From the NCBI GenBank assembly GCA_014529385.2, contig CM043968.1:130750018-130814017 (forward strand): a stretch of DNA of 64,000 nucleotides, in the 5' to 3' direction. This document shows positions 12,076-23,184 of this stretch, one piece after another (the first letter of the stretch is position 1; each line of letters begins with the position of its first letter). The DNA is from Adiantum capillus-veneris. Taxonomy: Eukaryota > Streptophyta > Polypodiopsida > Polypodiales > Pteridaceae. The notes beneath the pieces are model-generated. The model was not told where the DNA came from, made no database searches, and was given only the letters and a program-made list of their open reading frames with translations. A program made the translations under genes and the position numbers.

Positions 12076-13101
12076 GAGATAAGTTGTAGGTAGGACAATC
12101 GAACATAGACAACGATAATGGATGCAATATACTCGTCTCCTAATAATCCAATTGATTGAAACCATGGAATTTTAGTTGTTTTCATTGTGTATTGTATGTG
12201 CATAAAGTGGAATGAGACCTTAAGAAAACTCAAATTTTTGACAAAATCTCTGTATTTTGTACATGATATATTGAAAGTTATCCAACCTGGGAATTGGGAT
12301 TTTCCCACTTTACCTAATCTCGTCAAACCATGCATACAAGCATGTAGACGAAACAAATTACACGTAGGCTCATAGCCTTCTTCCCCTTGGGAACCCTTTG
12401 CATTCGCATTGCGGACCTTTGCATGCAAGTTGCAAATCTTGTTGTGCATGCATCGTATCTTGCATACGCCGTACAAGCATCGCAATCCGTATACATGCCA
12501 TCATTCAAATTGATACTTTAAGAAAATCACAACTTGCAAACTTGAAATCATACCAGAGTGCATATAAGGGCACAAAATCGGACTCCAATACCCCCTTGCC
12601 CTTCAGCACTTGAGCTCGAAGGCGATGTCCTTAAACTTGTTGCATGCAATAGTTGCAACGCCTTGGTGCTTGAATACTTTGTAAAATAAAGGAGCTGCCT
12701 TCGTAGGATCGGACCGGTTAAATATATGGCTTCACCTTGAAGCGTACTTGCAATAATTGGGAGAACTCGTGCAATGGAAAACTTCTCACAAAACAACTTT
12801 GACCTTTTGTTTGACAAGGCTTTGAAAAATCTTGATGTTAAACTTGCTTGCGGCTTGTAGTCAACATATCAAGAACGGCTTAAGGAGCTTTGGGTGCAAT
12901 TAGGGCCCAAAGTGTATGGCAATGTGAAATGTAAAGAAAAAACACAACAACAACGTGCATGGTTGGGAGGAAGAAGATGGCGAGCTCGTAACTCAAGCTA
13001 GAGAAGGATTTGAGAGCAACTACAGAGTCAAAAAATTTTCAACAACCCATGGCGCTCCTTCCAAGTCCAACAAGGAAGCATTTCATGCTGGTCGAGAATC
13101 C

Positions 13102-13103
<2 letters not shown>
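12076..13103. other. Unannotated stretch
   Basis: No convincing gene. Near 12,400-12,480 there is a short run of related words built on TTTGCAT and CTTGCATAC. Both-strand frames of 60-150 codons have no recognisable domain and are probably chance. Confidence 0.4.

Positions 13104-13145
<42 letters not shown>
13104..13145. repeat. (GT)n microsatellite
   Basis: About 21 uninterrupted GT units. The Cys-Val and His-Thr peptide repeats in overlapping frames are translation artefacts. Confidence 0.97.
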
Positions 13146-13147
<2 letters not shown>

Positions 13148-13179
13148 GTGGCTCTGCACACACGGAATAGCCCGACCCC

Positions 13180-13435
13180 TAGCTTTCCATGAAAGCTCGC
13201 TTGAGAGGACGGCTTTCCACCCAAGACATTCACGATCTCTTTCCTTGCACTCCCTCATGCAAGGAAAGCAACCTTTGACTTGTTCGATTTTTCTTTACAT
13301 GCAACGACTCATGCAGAAAGCTACAGCTATCTTTAGCTCCCTTTCTCTCCCTCATTCCCTCTTGCATGCACACGAAGCTTTCCATGAGAGCTATAACCTT
13401 GTATGCACACAAAGCTTTCCATGAGAGCTTGGCTT
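13180..13435. repeat. Palindromic word AGCTTTCCATGAAAGCT and two variants
   Basis: AGCTTTCCATGAAAGCT at about 13,182 is a near-perfect palindrome. Variants AGCTTTCCATGAGAGCT occur at about 13,377 and 13,413. They lie upstream, in minus-strand sense downstream, of a tRNA-primer-like site at 13,621. They may belong to a retroelement leader, but no coding region supports this. Confidence 0.4.
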
Positions 13436-13620
13436 CTTCTTCATCCTTTCGAAGAGCTCGTCTTGCATGCATGACCTTTCATGCATGAGAAAAAGAGAGA
13501 GAAGACCTTGGAGCCTTGCTCCTTGCGTCAGTGAAAGAGATAAGAAACCATGTGTGTGCCTTGAACATGAAGAGGGAGGAGGAAGCCATGCTCCACCTCC
13601 ATAGCCATGACCTCCCCTAA

Positions 13621-13633
13621 GCTCTGATACCAA
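13621..13633 (-). other. Putative retrotransposon primer-binding site (initiator tRNA-Met type)
   Basis: GCTCTGATACCAA is the complement of TTGGTATCAGAGC and is followed by TGTAAG, as at the E2 LTR junction (61,041). An LTR of a minus-strand element would begin at 13,634. I cannot find its other end or any coding region, so this is a relic call. Confidence 0.45.
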
Positions 13634-13689
13634 TGTAAGACGCAGGAGAAAGGCAAGGTCATGGATGCATGGCCGTAGATGGTCTCTCT

Positions 13690-13880
13690 CTCTTTCCTAC
13701 TTCTATGCGGCGAGCTTGGGTCGCGTAGATGCTCTCTAGCAAGCAACGGGGAAGGGTCGTGGGCATGGCCCTTGATTATGTAGAACCAAAGAGGCTGAGG
13801 CCCGCGGGAAGCAACCCTTGTGCGCAGGGAGTCAGGACAGCGAGCGGCACGTTGAAGGCGAGAGTGGTACCTAAACGGAT
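13690..13880 (-). mobile_element. Possible Au-like SINE remnant
   Basis: Read on the minus strand, GGGTTGCTTCCCGCGGG is followed by CCTCAGCCTCTTTGG. About 35 bases on comes ACGACCCTTCCCCGTTG. This order resembles the B-box and tail of plant Au SINEs (CAGCCTCTT then ACCCTTCCCC), from memory of that family. The A-box is not clear and no target duplication was found. Confidence 0.3.
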
Positions 13881-13979
13881 CCCCTGTCCACATGTTAAGT
13901 CTCCCCTCGGCCTTTCAGGACCAGTGAGAGAAAGAAGAAGAAGAAGAAGAAGAGAGTTTTAACGTCGTAGAAAACTATC

Positions 13980-13981
<2 letters not shown>

Positions 13982-14060
<79 letters not shown>
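13982..14060. repeat. (GA)n microsatellite
   Basis: About 39 uninterrupted GA units, preceded by a short GAA run near 13,936. Confidence 0.97.
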
Positions 14061-14062
<2 letters not shown>

Positions 14063-15300
14063 GGACTACCAACTACAGTCCAAACTCCAACTCTATGCAT
14101 GGAGAGATAGATATAGAAGAGAGAGAATCTTCAACGATTCTCTTCCATGATTTTTTTTAAATTGTGGATACATACATCTTCCTAACATACTGGTTCTACC
14201 TCCATCAAATGAAAAGATTCCTCACCTCGATGCCCTCATGAGTCGCCACCTTTGCTACCCTCATTGCCCCCAACTCCTCCCTTTCCCTCTTCTCCATTAT
14301 TAACAAGCCTAATTGGCAATCTCCTAGTGAATTCTCTCACCAATGTCAGTGAGGCCACAAACCTTACGACACCTTTCTCCAATAGGCCTAACGAGCAATC
14401 TCTTGGTGAATTCTCTCACTAATGTCAATGTCTTGCATGAGGCCACAAGCCCTGTGAAAGCATAGGTGGTGAAAGGCCTTCATCAGGTGAAAACAACGTT
14501 CCTTAGTCTTCTACACTTTCGCCCCATACATATCGATCAAAGCACTGCAACTTCGTGGACACAAAACTGGTGGCGCTTACAAGATACTCATCAACCACAA
14601 ACATCAAGAAAACTTGTAATTGAATTGGACTGATAACATTGAGAGTAGCGGAATTAAAGCAATAGCGGTAGCATTTAGACAAGTGTCCTCCTTTCCCCTT
14701 TGAGAGAGAGAGCTTGAATAATTAATTAATTAAACTAAATTCTCATTGGACCTCTCTCAAGGCCATCCAATAGGCTTTAGGCACACTATGAGAGCAACCT
14801 TGTTAGGGGCTTGACATGTGTCCTATATGCCTCTTGTGGAAGGGGTGTCCCTTGGGTGAGTGGTAGGGTATTTTCTCTCATCCCCTGCTCTTGGGGTTCG
14901 CCCCCTCTTTTGTAGGCTTCCTTTGACTTCAAGCACCTCAAGCACCTTGGCCTTCAAGCATGACAAGCACCTTAGTCAGCTCAAGCATGACAAGCACCTC
15001 AAGCACATGCTTAGCTTACCCTAAGGTCTAAGGACTTTTAACACTAACCTTGGAGGACTTTAATGAAGCTAACCCTAAGGTCTTTTAAGCTCCATTATTT
15101 GCACATTGTTCTTCAATAGACCATTTCCTTTTGAGCCCGTGTCAAGATGTAACCATCTCCTTTTTGGCCCCATGTTGAGTTAGGTCTAGCAACACATATC
15201 CATGTTCTAGCTCTTGTTTTCCCTTTTACCTTCCCATGTTAAATGATCAATTTAATATGAGAAAATCATTTAGGTAAAGCTAGATATTAGATTTTATGAC
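14061..15300. other. Unannotated stretch with a local duplication and a tRNA-like block
   Basis: Two copies of a roughly 50-bp sequence (14,307-14,362 and 14,384-14,432) share GTGAATTCTCTCAC. At 14,850-14,920 TGGGTGAGTGGTAGGG and GGGTTCGCCCCC are spaced like the A and B boxes of a tRNA or a tRNA-derived SINE. No cloverleaf can be closed convincingly. Short CAAGCACCT repeats follow at 14,935-15,005. Confidence 0.35.
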
Positions 15301-15364
15301 AAAACTTATTGTGTGTGTAGCACATGGAGTGCTACCATGCATGAGAGAACGAGAAAGAGGGAAG

Positions 15365-15590
15365 AACTTTGTCAATTAGAGGAGAATCTTCATAGATTCT
15401 TCTCTTTCAAGCTCTTTCAAAATCGTGCACACATACCTACTCCAAAAAGAGTATTTTTGGCTTCAAATCATAGATTAGAGGAGAGTCTCCGTAGATTCTC
15501 CTCTTTTGACCTCTTTCAAAATCGTGCACACATACCTACTCCAAAAAGAGAAATCTCTATGATTGTATTTTTGGCTTCAAATCATTGTTT
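15365..15590. repeat. Tandem duplication, about 100-bp unit
   Basis: Two copies containing CTCTTTCAAAATCGTGCACA, then CATACCTACTCCAAAAAGAG, then GTATTTTTGGCTTCAAATCA, with few differences. It lies about 350 bp upstream of the glutaredoxin start. Confidence 0.75.
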
Positions 15591-15921
15591 TTTCTTTAAT
15601 TCTAAATCTTGAGATTGAGAAAACCAAAACCATTCTCTTTGCTTTTGCACTCAAATCTTTCTTCCCCCCCCCCCCCTCTTTCTCATTAGGACTCCTATTC
15701 TTTATTATTAAACCTATTTTTTTCTCTTTTAAAGCAGACCATGTTCAATTTTATAACATTTCTTATGCTTGAAGTAATGTAAACGGAAAGCCAATTTAAT
15801 CTTTTGTTAACTTGCTTACCATAGCATTTTGTCACAATTATGCACAACCCCAATAAGTATTATGCACTTACATATATAGCGCACTAGGTGGGCGATTCTG
15901 AGAAGTCCGCGGAACTCGAAG
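15591..15921 (+). promoter_or_regulatory. Upstream region of the GRXS17-like gene
   Basis: AT-rich with pyrimidine tracts (a C-run at 15,664-15,676). The word ACATATATAG near 15,870 could serve as a TATA element about 50 bp before the start codon. The placement is inference from position only. Confidence 0.3.
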
Positions 15922-16246
15922 ATGGCTGCAGCAGTGAAGGATTTACGCAGCAAAGCGGAGCTGGATGAGGTATTGCAGCAGAAGGGCTCGGCTGCTCTTC
16001 ATTTCTGGGCCTCATGGTGTCCCGCCTCTGCGCAGATGGATGCTGTCTTTTCTCACCTATGCTCCGACAATCCCACCGTTCACTTCTTCAGGGTCTCTCT
16101 CTTCATCTATGGAAAGGGATGTTCCTTCATGTATTGAAGAAACGTGTCTGACCCCTATTCCTTCTTTGCAGGTTGAAGCAGAAGAGACACCGGATGTCTC
16201 AGAGGCTTACAATGTCTCAGCTGTTCCCTTCTTTGTTTTTTTCAAG
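15922..16246 (+). CDS. GRXS17: GRXS17/PICOT-type monothiol glutaredoxin, first two exons (partial)
   Basis: Exon 1 (15,922-16,092, 57 codons) starts at ATG and ends in FFR before a GT. Exon 2 (16,172-16,246, 25 codons) follows GCAG and ends in FFK before GTGAG. Both junctions are phase 0. The joined protein is the N-terminal thioredoxin-like domain of plant GRXS17: ALHFWASWCPASAQMD (the WCxxS site replacing WCGPC), HFFRVEAEETPDVSEAYNV and the cis-proline segment AVPFFVFFK. The full protein normally has this domain plus glutaredoxin domains with CGFS sites that bind Fe-S clusters, in cytosol and nucleus. None of those later exons appears in the remaining 48 kb. Either the gene continues beyond a huge intron filled by the transposon nest, or this is a truncated copy. 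The two exons show no lesion. Confidence 0.85.
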
Positions 16247-16690
16247 GTGAGATAACCTTTTTTCTTTGTCTCATTGCTTCCCTTTTCAATGGTTTTGAAT
16301 GTTTTAAGACGTATTGGTCTTTAATTTACATTCTTGTCTTTTGCGACTCATCTGCCTTGCCATGGGGTTCATTGGTTTAGTAGCTCTCAGAATTTTTACA
16401 GAAGCCTTGTGTTGACTCATGGTGTTTTTTATGATATTCTGCGTGCAGCTTACTGTCACTTATATTTCTGACGTTCACATAATCAATCCCAATTGGCTTG
16501 TACAACAGCTGCTATTAAATGCTTCTTGACCTTGGGTTTAGAACCGTGAAGTCGACATTCATAGTTAAGCTATTGAAGAGTTAGAGAAGGTTGAGTGATA
16601 GACAAATCAGTGAGTAGGATTTTGTGACTTGTTATGAGAATCCAATTGGTCAATGCGAGAATTTTTAATGTACGTCAGCATGTACAATGT

Positions 16691-16772
<82 letters not shown>

Positions 16773-17010
16773 GACTCAATGCTCATACACCTCACATAGT
16801 GAGAGCAACCGGATCATCGTACGGGACGCTTGGCAATTAGACATTCGAGAGAAGAATTACACCAAGATAGCCTCTTCCATTGAAGATGATGTAATATAGA
16901 GAGCACTTCATGACTATTCTAGAGGATGGCTTCATCCAACGGCGATACGCCACATAGCACTAGGGTGGGGATTGAGAGTCTCATCTTAGAGATTAGAGAT
17001 TGAGGTTGGG
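16247..17010 (+). other. Start of GRXS17-like intron 2 or downstream flank
   Basis: It begins with the splice donor GTGAGATAAC and contains a (CT)n tract. No further exon of the gene can be recognised before element A starts at 17,011. Confidence 0.5.
16692..16771. repeat. (CT)n microsatellite
   Basis: About 40 CT units with one TTT interruption, in the presumed intron. Confidence 0.97.
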
Positions 17011-17575
17011 TGTAACAAACTTGGACACCCCAAGTCAAGATTCTACCGCGACACAGCAGAGATTCTGTTCAAAACACTTCACAAATCAAAAGAGAGTCGA
17101 CATGGCCCGGCGTAGTTCTGTGCCAAGAGGTATTGGCCCCAAAGACTAGCGCCCCTTTCGGTATTTCTTTTACATTAATCTTTGAGCAAAGGACAACCGA
17201 CCTGCGGGTGCTAGCTCTCAGACTCTGCGTCCAGATGCTCTGCAGAGTGAGTCCCTTGGGTCACTTATAAAGATTTACAAGGGTTGCTAAAAGCAGAGCC
17301 CCAAAAGCATTAAACTTAAAAGCAATGGCTTCAAAAGCCTTATTGGCTAAAATCTGCCAACAAAAAGCAATCAGTGTAAACTGCGGAAATTTGTATAGCC
17401 AGCCAACGTAAAAAGCGAAATTCCTTACGCATTGCCACGTCAGCAACCGGTCAACGCTTTTTCCGGCTATTCGTACTGTCAGTGCGAACTACGGGATTCC
17501 GTACAGCTGTGACGTTAGTCCAAGTCCATGTTAGCGTGTGTCTGTCCGGGCACTGCCACGTCATCAATTTGTGAC
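17011..17575 (-). repeat. Element A 3' LTR
   Basis: In forward view it begins TGTAACAAACTTGGACACCC and ends near CATCAATTTGTGAC. It aligns with the LTRs of B and D, including CGCCCCTTTCGGTATTTC (the R-region motif) and the CAGACTCTGCGTCCAGATGC block. Next to the LTR, D has TACCCCCTTCTTGAAAGC, which is the polypurine tract. A lacks these roughly 18 bp. Confidence 0.85.
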
Positions 17576-18016
17576 GAATTGTAATCGCCCTTGATTACGC
17601 TTGCAAAACAGACAGAGGCCATAAACTGTCTTAGTAGACACGGACTGTTAGTACCGACGCACTAGACACGACACATCTAACACTTGTACAAAACATTAGT
17701 CACATCACTAGACATCACTCGACATTACAGGACGATTCACATAAAAATTCATTCCAAATCTCAGACCATGACTGCCAACAACGTACTTAGTAATCGCATC
17801 TAGATCCATTCTGGACCTCATTGATCCGCGATTAACTAATCCTTATTGCGATCATGTCTATAGAGATTTATGAGACCGAAATGCTACAGTCATTTTGTCT
17901 TTCAATTCCTGCACTCAAACAAATTAAATGAGAGAGTAGAAATCAATCCTATCGTTTTTCGGGAATTCCAAGTCATAAAGTCATACAACAGAATACTGGT
18001 AAGTCCATTAGTATTC
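17576..18016 (-). other. Element A 3' noncoding region
   Basis: It matches the region between the chromodomain stop and the polypurine tract in B (35,420-36,010) and D (46,367-46,980), including GACACGGACTGTTAGTACC. No coding potential. Confidence 0.7.
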
Positions 18017-21000
18017 CTAAAACCCAAAGGGGACATCAATGGCCTTATTAAAAAATCGGGGTAATCTGTTGACGAAGGAGCGGAGTAACGCTAGGTCCTT
18101 CTTCATCCACTTCGCATCCAATGTAGGATAGTTCTTGAATTTAACCAAGAACCGCCGAATCACTTTACCTTTCATCTTTCTTTCCTTGTGTGCCAAAATC
18201 TGTCCTGGAACGAGTATCTCCTCGCTTTCCTCCACTTTAGGTTGCTCATCAGGCTCCCCATCAACGGGCACATCACCTTTAAAAGGCTTCAATAGACTCA
18301 CATGGAATGCATTGTGAATTCCAAGTATCGGGCAGCTTGAGTCGAAAGGAGACATCATTTATCTGGAAAGGGCCATAATACCTCATGCTAAGCTTTGGAA
18401 AAAGCCGCTCCTTTCCCTTCCGTTTTCTTAGGCGTACCTTCTCAAAACGTAAGAGCACCCAATCGTCTTCCTTTAATTTCAAATCTCGTCGATGTCTATC
18501 TACTGCCTTCTTATGTCGTTCTTGAGATTTCGCTAAAGCCTCCCGGACCTTGGCAAAAGTAGTGTCCAAGTCCCTCGTGTACTTGTCGGCTTCAAAAATC
18601 TTGTCCTTAGTGCTGAGAAAGGGTGGAACCTTCGGAGCACCTTCAATTATCTCAATGGTGCCTTCCTTGTCGAAGAGTGGACCGTGTTATTGTAGGCAAA
18701 TTCCACCATGGTGCCTTCCCCGTCGAAGAGTCGATCGTGTTGTTATTGTAGGCAAATTCCACCAAATGCAAATATTTTTCCCATTGAGTCTTCTGATCCG
18801 AGATGTAAGACTTCAATAAATCCAGAACAATTGAATTTGCAATCTCAGATTGCCCATCTGTCTGCGCGTAGATTGATGACGAGAACTGTAACCGTATGCC
18901 GATGTTCTTCGAAATAGCCCTCCAAAACAAACTCGTGAATCGGGGATCTCTGTCGAAGACTATTGTCTCAGGCATGCCATGTAATAAAAAATTGAGTGCG
19001 ATGAACAGTCTCGCTAAATGATCCGGCTTGACTGTTTTCTTCATTGGAATGAAGTAAGCTTGCTTGCTAAATCTATCGATGACAGTCCAAATGCCATCGT
19101 GTCCACTTTGAGTCTTTGGGAGATCAAAAATGAAATCCATTGCAGTACTTTCCTAGGGGCGGGTGGGAATGGGTAAAGGTTGTAGTAATCCCTATGCCTT
19201 ATGCCTGTCAAACTTGACCTTCTGGCATACTAAACAATTGCGAACAAAGTCGTCCACATCCTTCTTGAATCTCGGCTAAAAGAAATAACTCTCCACACCT
19301 CTCAAGGTGATGTCGATGCCGCGGTGACCCGTAAAAGGTGGACAATGGCACTCGGTCAAAACCTTTTCCCCCAACGGCTGTGTGATGCACATCATCTTTT
19401 TTTTCATCATGTAGCCATCCGGTATGGAATATCCCGCTACTACCTCTCCATTCTGTATTCAAATAAATACATCGGAAATATCCGGATTGGTGGCGTACTG
19501 ATCAACCATATCCTCGAAGCTTCTATGATGTATCGCAGAAATAGCCAAGACTAAGGGCTTCCGAGACAATGCATCTGCCACCAAGTTTTCTTTCCTTGTA
19601 CATGAACAATCTGGAAGTGAAACTGTGTCAAGATATTAGCCCACCGCATCTACGTTTTTGAAAGCTGCTTCTGTGACAAGAAGTAGCGTAAACTTTGATG
19701 ATCAATGAAGATCGTGAAATCGGCTCTAATTAGGTAATGTCGCCACTGAGTAAGAGCATGGATCACTGTCAATAGCTCTTTCTCATAAATTTGTGCTGTC
19801 AATTCTGGCCTTGAAAACAATCGGCTTTCATAGGCAATTACATGGGCTTCTTGTATTAAGAACGCTCCCAAACTACGACCACAAGCATCACAATATACTT
19901 CGAATGACTTTTGCAAGTCTGGCAAAGCCAACACTGGTCTAGTAGTCAGTTTTTCTTGAAGTGTCTGGAAGGCTGTCACCTCTGTGGGTCTCCTCGAGAA
20001 AGGACGCCTTTTTGAGTCAATATGTGCAAAGGGGAAGCTACCTCTACAAACTTTCGAATGAACCGCCTATAATAAGAACACAAGCCCAAGAAGCTTCTAA
20101 CTTTATGAACATTCTTCAAATCTGGCCAATCGCGGATAGTCTCAATCTTGGCCGGGTCCATCTGTACTCGTGTTGCTGAGATGATGTGTCCTAGAAAGTG
20201 TATCTCCGGCAAGAAAAATTCACTCTTTTTGGCATTGATAACCAATCTGTGATCACGCAATGCTTGAACGACCTGTAGCAAACGGTGTCGATGTTCTACT
20301 TCATCCTTGGAGAAAACTATAATATCATGAAAGAAAGTGCCCACAAAAGATCGATGCTCTCAGAAAATCCTATCGATCATTCGGTTGAAAGTCGCTGGAG
20401 TATTGGTAAGTCCCAATGGTATCACCAAAAATTCATATAAACCGATACTTGTCCGAAAGGCTATCTTCTTGTAGACATCTCCCGGGGGCGATTTTGATCT
20501 GATGATATCCGCTTTTCAAATCAATCCTGTTGAAACAAGAGGATCCCTGAAGTCGGTCCAGAATATCATCAATCCTTGGAATCGAAAGTCTCTTCTTGAT
20601 AGTGATTTTATTGAGAGCTCTATAGTCAATGCACATTCTCCAAGATCCGTCTTTCTTTAATACCAACAAAACTGGAGAGCAGTAGGGTGAAGTACTCGGT
20701 TGGATAAGACCTTTTTCTAGGAGGCCTTTCACTTGGTTCATGATCTCTTCATTGTGGGCTTGGCTAACACGGTAAGGTGGCCGGTTCGGTGGTGTGCTTC
20801 CAAGAATCATATCAATAATATGATCATCAGGACAAGATGGCGGTAACTCGCTTGGCAAGCCCTCAGAGAAACGATCAGCATGTGTGTGGAGAAATTCTCG
20901 GCGTTCTTTGTAAATTTCAAACATGTTCGTTTTGTGTTCATCATTCAACTCTTTCAAATAGATCGAGTAAACAAAAAGACTGGATTTAGTTAATTTGGAA

Positions 21001-21083
21001 ATGGCTGAAGTCGATACAATAGGGATGAACTTGCCCTTCAGTTTTACATCAAGTACAATTTTTTTGCCCTTTTCATTTGTCAA
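18017..21083 (-). pseudogene. pol: Element A pol relic: RT, RNase H, integrase, chromodomain
   Basis: Order in minus sense: RT (21,083-19,976), with [23 protein letters not shown] and GTFFHDIIVFS; RNase H (19,979-19,650), with YCDACGRS, YEKELLTVI and IDHQSLRYF; integrase (19,462-18,652), with MDFIFDLP, VFDRDPRFTS and QTDGQSEIAN; then a basic linker (18,569-18,279) and a chromodomain-like tail (18,358-18,017), with VPGQILAHKERK and RRFLVKFKNYPTLDAKWM. These enzymes copy genomic RNA and insert the cDNA; the chromodomain targets integration to chromatin. Several frameshifts (near 20,480, 20,344, 19,650 and 19,140) separate the pieces. In RT the catalytic pair reads FFHD, so one metal-binding Asp is lost. 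The element is dead. Confidence 0.85.
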
Positions 21084-21091
21084 AGTTGGTT

Positions 21092-21579
21092 TGTCACAAA
21101 GTGATGACGTGGCGGACAGCAGAAACCCTAATTTTTGCTAGAAACCCTAATTTCCGAAAATCGCGGAGGCTTTTTTTTTTTTGAAAATGATGAGCGACGC
21201 GAATTTTGCTTTTTTTTTTTTTATATAAAAAAAGTGAAAAGACTCTCTAAGAGAGAGAGAGAACTGATCCTTTTTATTCTAAAAGCTTTTGGGGCTTTGC
21301 TTTTGGGCATCCCTTGTACCTTTAAATAAGTAGGGCTTCACTTCTCAGAGTATCTGGACGCAGAGTCTGAGAGTGAAACCCTAACCGCTCTCTTGTACTT
21401 TGATTATTGATTAATACAAAAAGAAATACCGAAAGGGGCGCCAATCTTTGGGGCCAATATCTCTAGGCACGAACTCCGTCGGGCCAGTGCAAATCTATTG
21501 TGATCTGTGAATTGTTTTGAAGTGGTTATTTGGTGCTGTCGCGGTTGATTCTTGACTTGGAGTGTCCAAGTCTGTTACA
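21092..21579 (+). repeat. Element B 5' LTR
   Basis: It starts TGTCACAAAGTGATGACGTG and ends TCCAAGTCTGTTACA. It carries AAACCCTAATTT words, an AT-rich promoter-like zone, TACCTTTAAATAAG near 21,317 and the motif GAAATACCGAAAGGGGCGCC at about 21,422. The 3' copy is nearly the same length (492 bp). Confidence 0.9.
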
Positions 21580-21594
21580 GTGGTATTAGAGCAC
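21580..21594 (+). other. Element B primer-binding site
   Basis: GTGGTATTAGAGCAC directly after the LTR matches the initiator tRNA-Met type TGGTATCAGAGC with one change (C to T). Confidence 0.8.
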
Positions 21595-21652
21595 GACCGA
21601 TTTCTCTTCTACGGGAAATCCGATCCCCGATTTTTTTTTTTCCGCGGCACCT

Positions 21653-23184
21653 ATGGCTTCACGCAAGGATCAGTCGACTCCCTCTGCATCTGGAGATGCG
21701 AGCAGGGATCACAGCGAAGATTCCGGCAGAGAGTATGGCCCACCTTGGCCTACTCAGGCGGAGCGGCGAGAAATGGAGCGTCGCCAGTTGATCGGCGATG
21801 CAACAAAGATGATGCTCAATTTTGCCAAGGACCTGAAGATGGCAAAATATATGAACTAGACCTCTTTGGAAGAGGTACAGATGGAGTGGCAAAGAACCAC
21901 AACACCACTCCCGAAACCCGCTCTCAAGAAACCTTCTGCCTCCAAGAAAATATACGGAGAAGGAACTGGAGAACGTGGTTGATGCACGGATTGCTCAGCT
22001 TTTTGACGCGCAAAAGAAAGGCAAAAAGCACGGCAAAAAGCAGAAGAAAGGCACTGACTTTTCGGGATATTTGGGTCGTCGGTCGACTTTTTGACAAGGC
22101 AAAAAAAAAGAAGAAGAAGCGTGTTCGATTTGAAGGAGTACCCAGTAGTTCTTCTTCTTCTTCTTCTTCTTTTGATTGTTCTTCTAGCTTCTTGGATTCG
22201 AGCGAAGAAGACAGAAAAGGAAAAAAGCGAAGCAAGAAGCAACGCTTTAGAAAGGGCAAGAGAAAGGCAAAGAAGGCTAAATCTCGCCCAGAGACTGACA
22301 GTTCTACTGAGGACTCGTCTACAGACAGCTCAGATTCCGATGACGGAAAGTTTTATGCGAACAAGAAGAATTTTTACAAAGCCAACGAGTATGACTTTCT
22401 CAAAGATAAAAGCAAGAAAGTCCGAGAGTTTGAGGAAGGTGGCCACTCGATCAAGTTTGATACTTTTTCAGGATACTCAGATGCTTCGAAGGCTTGGTCT
22501 TTTATACAGCAGTTTGACATCGCTTTCGCGGGAGGACGCTATTCAGAGCACTCCAAGATTCGGAGAGCTACCTCTTACCTTAAGGGGAATGCTCGTACTT
22601 GGTGGTCCACGCTTCTTTTAAACAAGACTGCGCCAGTTAAATGGCTGAAATTTAAAAAGCTTTTTATTTCTTCTTGGTTGACGCAAGAATATGAACGAGA
22701 TATACGAGCTGCTTGGAACCATCTTCGGATGACCAAGAAAGACACAATCAATGCTTATTGTGAAAGATTCTGGAGCTCTTTTCTACCCGCCTCTTCATTC
22801 AAAAAGATCTCGTTCAGAGAACAGATTGAGCGGTTTACCTTGGGTCTACCTATAGAGATCTGAGATCACTGCTTGGAACAGAAGTCAACTTCTATTCAAG
22901 AGTTGATGAGTCATGCAAAGCGGGGCTTTGCCATTCACTCTGGCAGTCTGACCTACCCCACAGATGAGGCCATGACTCAACGAGCCGAACAGACTTCTGG
23001 GAATGAAAGTAGAAAGAAAAAGAGCAACCAAGAGAAAAATGATGCACGACCCAAGCTTACTCTTGAGGAGAGAGCTCGCTTCATCAGAGAGGGGAAGTGC
23101 TTTGGATGCGGGGAACCGGGACATATTTCCGCGAAGTGCCCTAAGAAGGCACAAAAAGAACAGAATGATAAAGACGATGACAGG
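21653..23184 (+). pseudogene. gag: Element B gag, broken, cut by the hAT insertion
   Basis: ATG at 21,653 opens MASRKDQSTPSASGD, as in D and J. A TAG at 21,857-21,859 replaces a Gln codon. A 1-nt deletion near 21,950 shifts the frame. From about 21,960 another frame gives a Ser-rich, acidic and Lys-rich domain, then capsid motifs (IKFDTFSGYSDASKAWSFIQQFD, ARTWWSTL, ERFTLGLP). A TGA at 22,861 replaces the Arg codon of D. The zinc knuckle CFGCGEPGHISAKC follows. The hAT enters just after KDDDR. Gag packages the RNA in cytoplasmic particles. J shows the same region unbroken. Confidence 0.88.

Larger units (their letters stand above)
17011..21091 (-). mobile_element. Element A: Ty3/gypsy chromovirus, 3' half (older host of the nest)
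   Basis: Minus-strand element with a 3' LTR at 17,011-17,575 and pol up to 21,091, where element B interrupts it. Its protease resumes at 36,505-36,671 and again at 45,405-45,446. Joining these flanks restores homology to the matching part of D. No 5' LTR or gag of A is recognised in the window. Divergence and the number of later insertions mark it as the oldest layer here. Confidence 0.85.

Noticed and set aside
12955-13633. Overlapping frames around the GT repeat and the TTTCCATGAGAGCT words
   Set aside because: The protein content is Cys-Val or His-Thr runs and low-complexity sequence; no domain or splice structure supports a gene.
14850-14920. Functional tRNA gene
   Set aside because: Box-like words are present but acceptor and anticodon stems do not pair convincingly.
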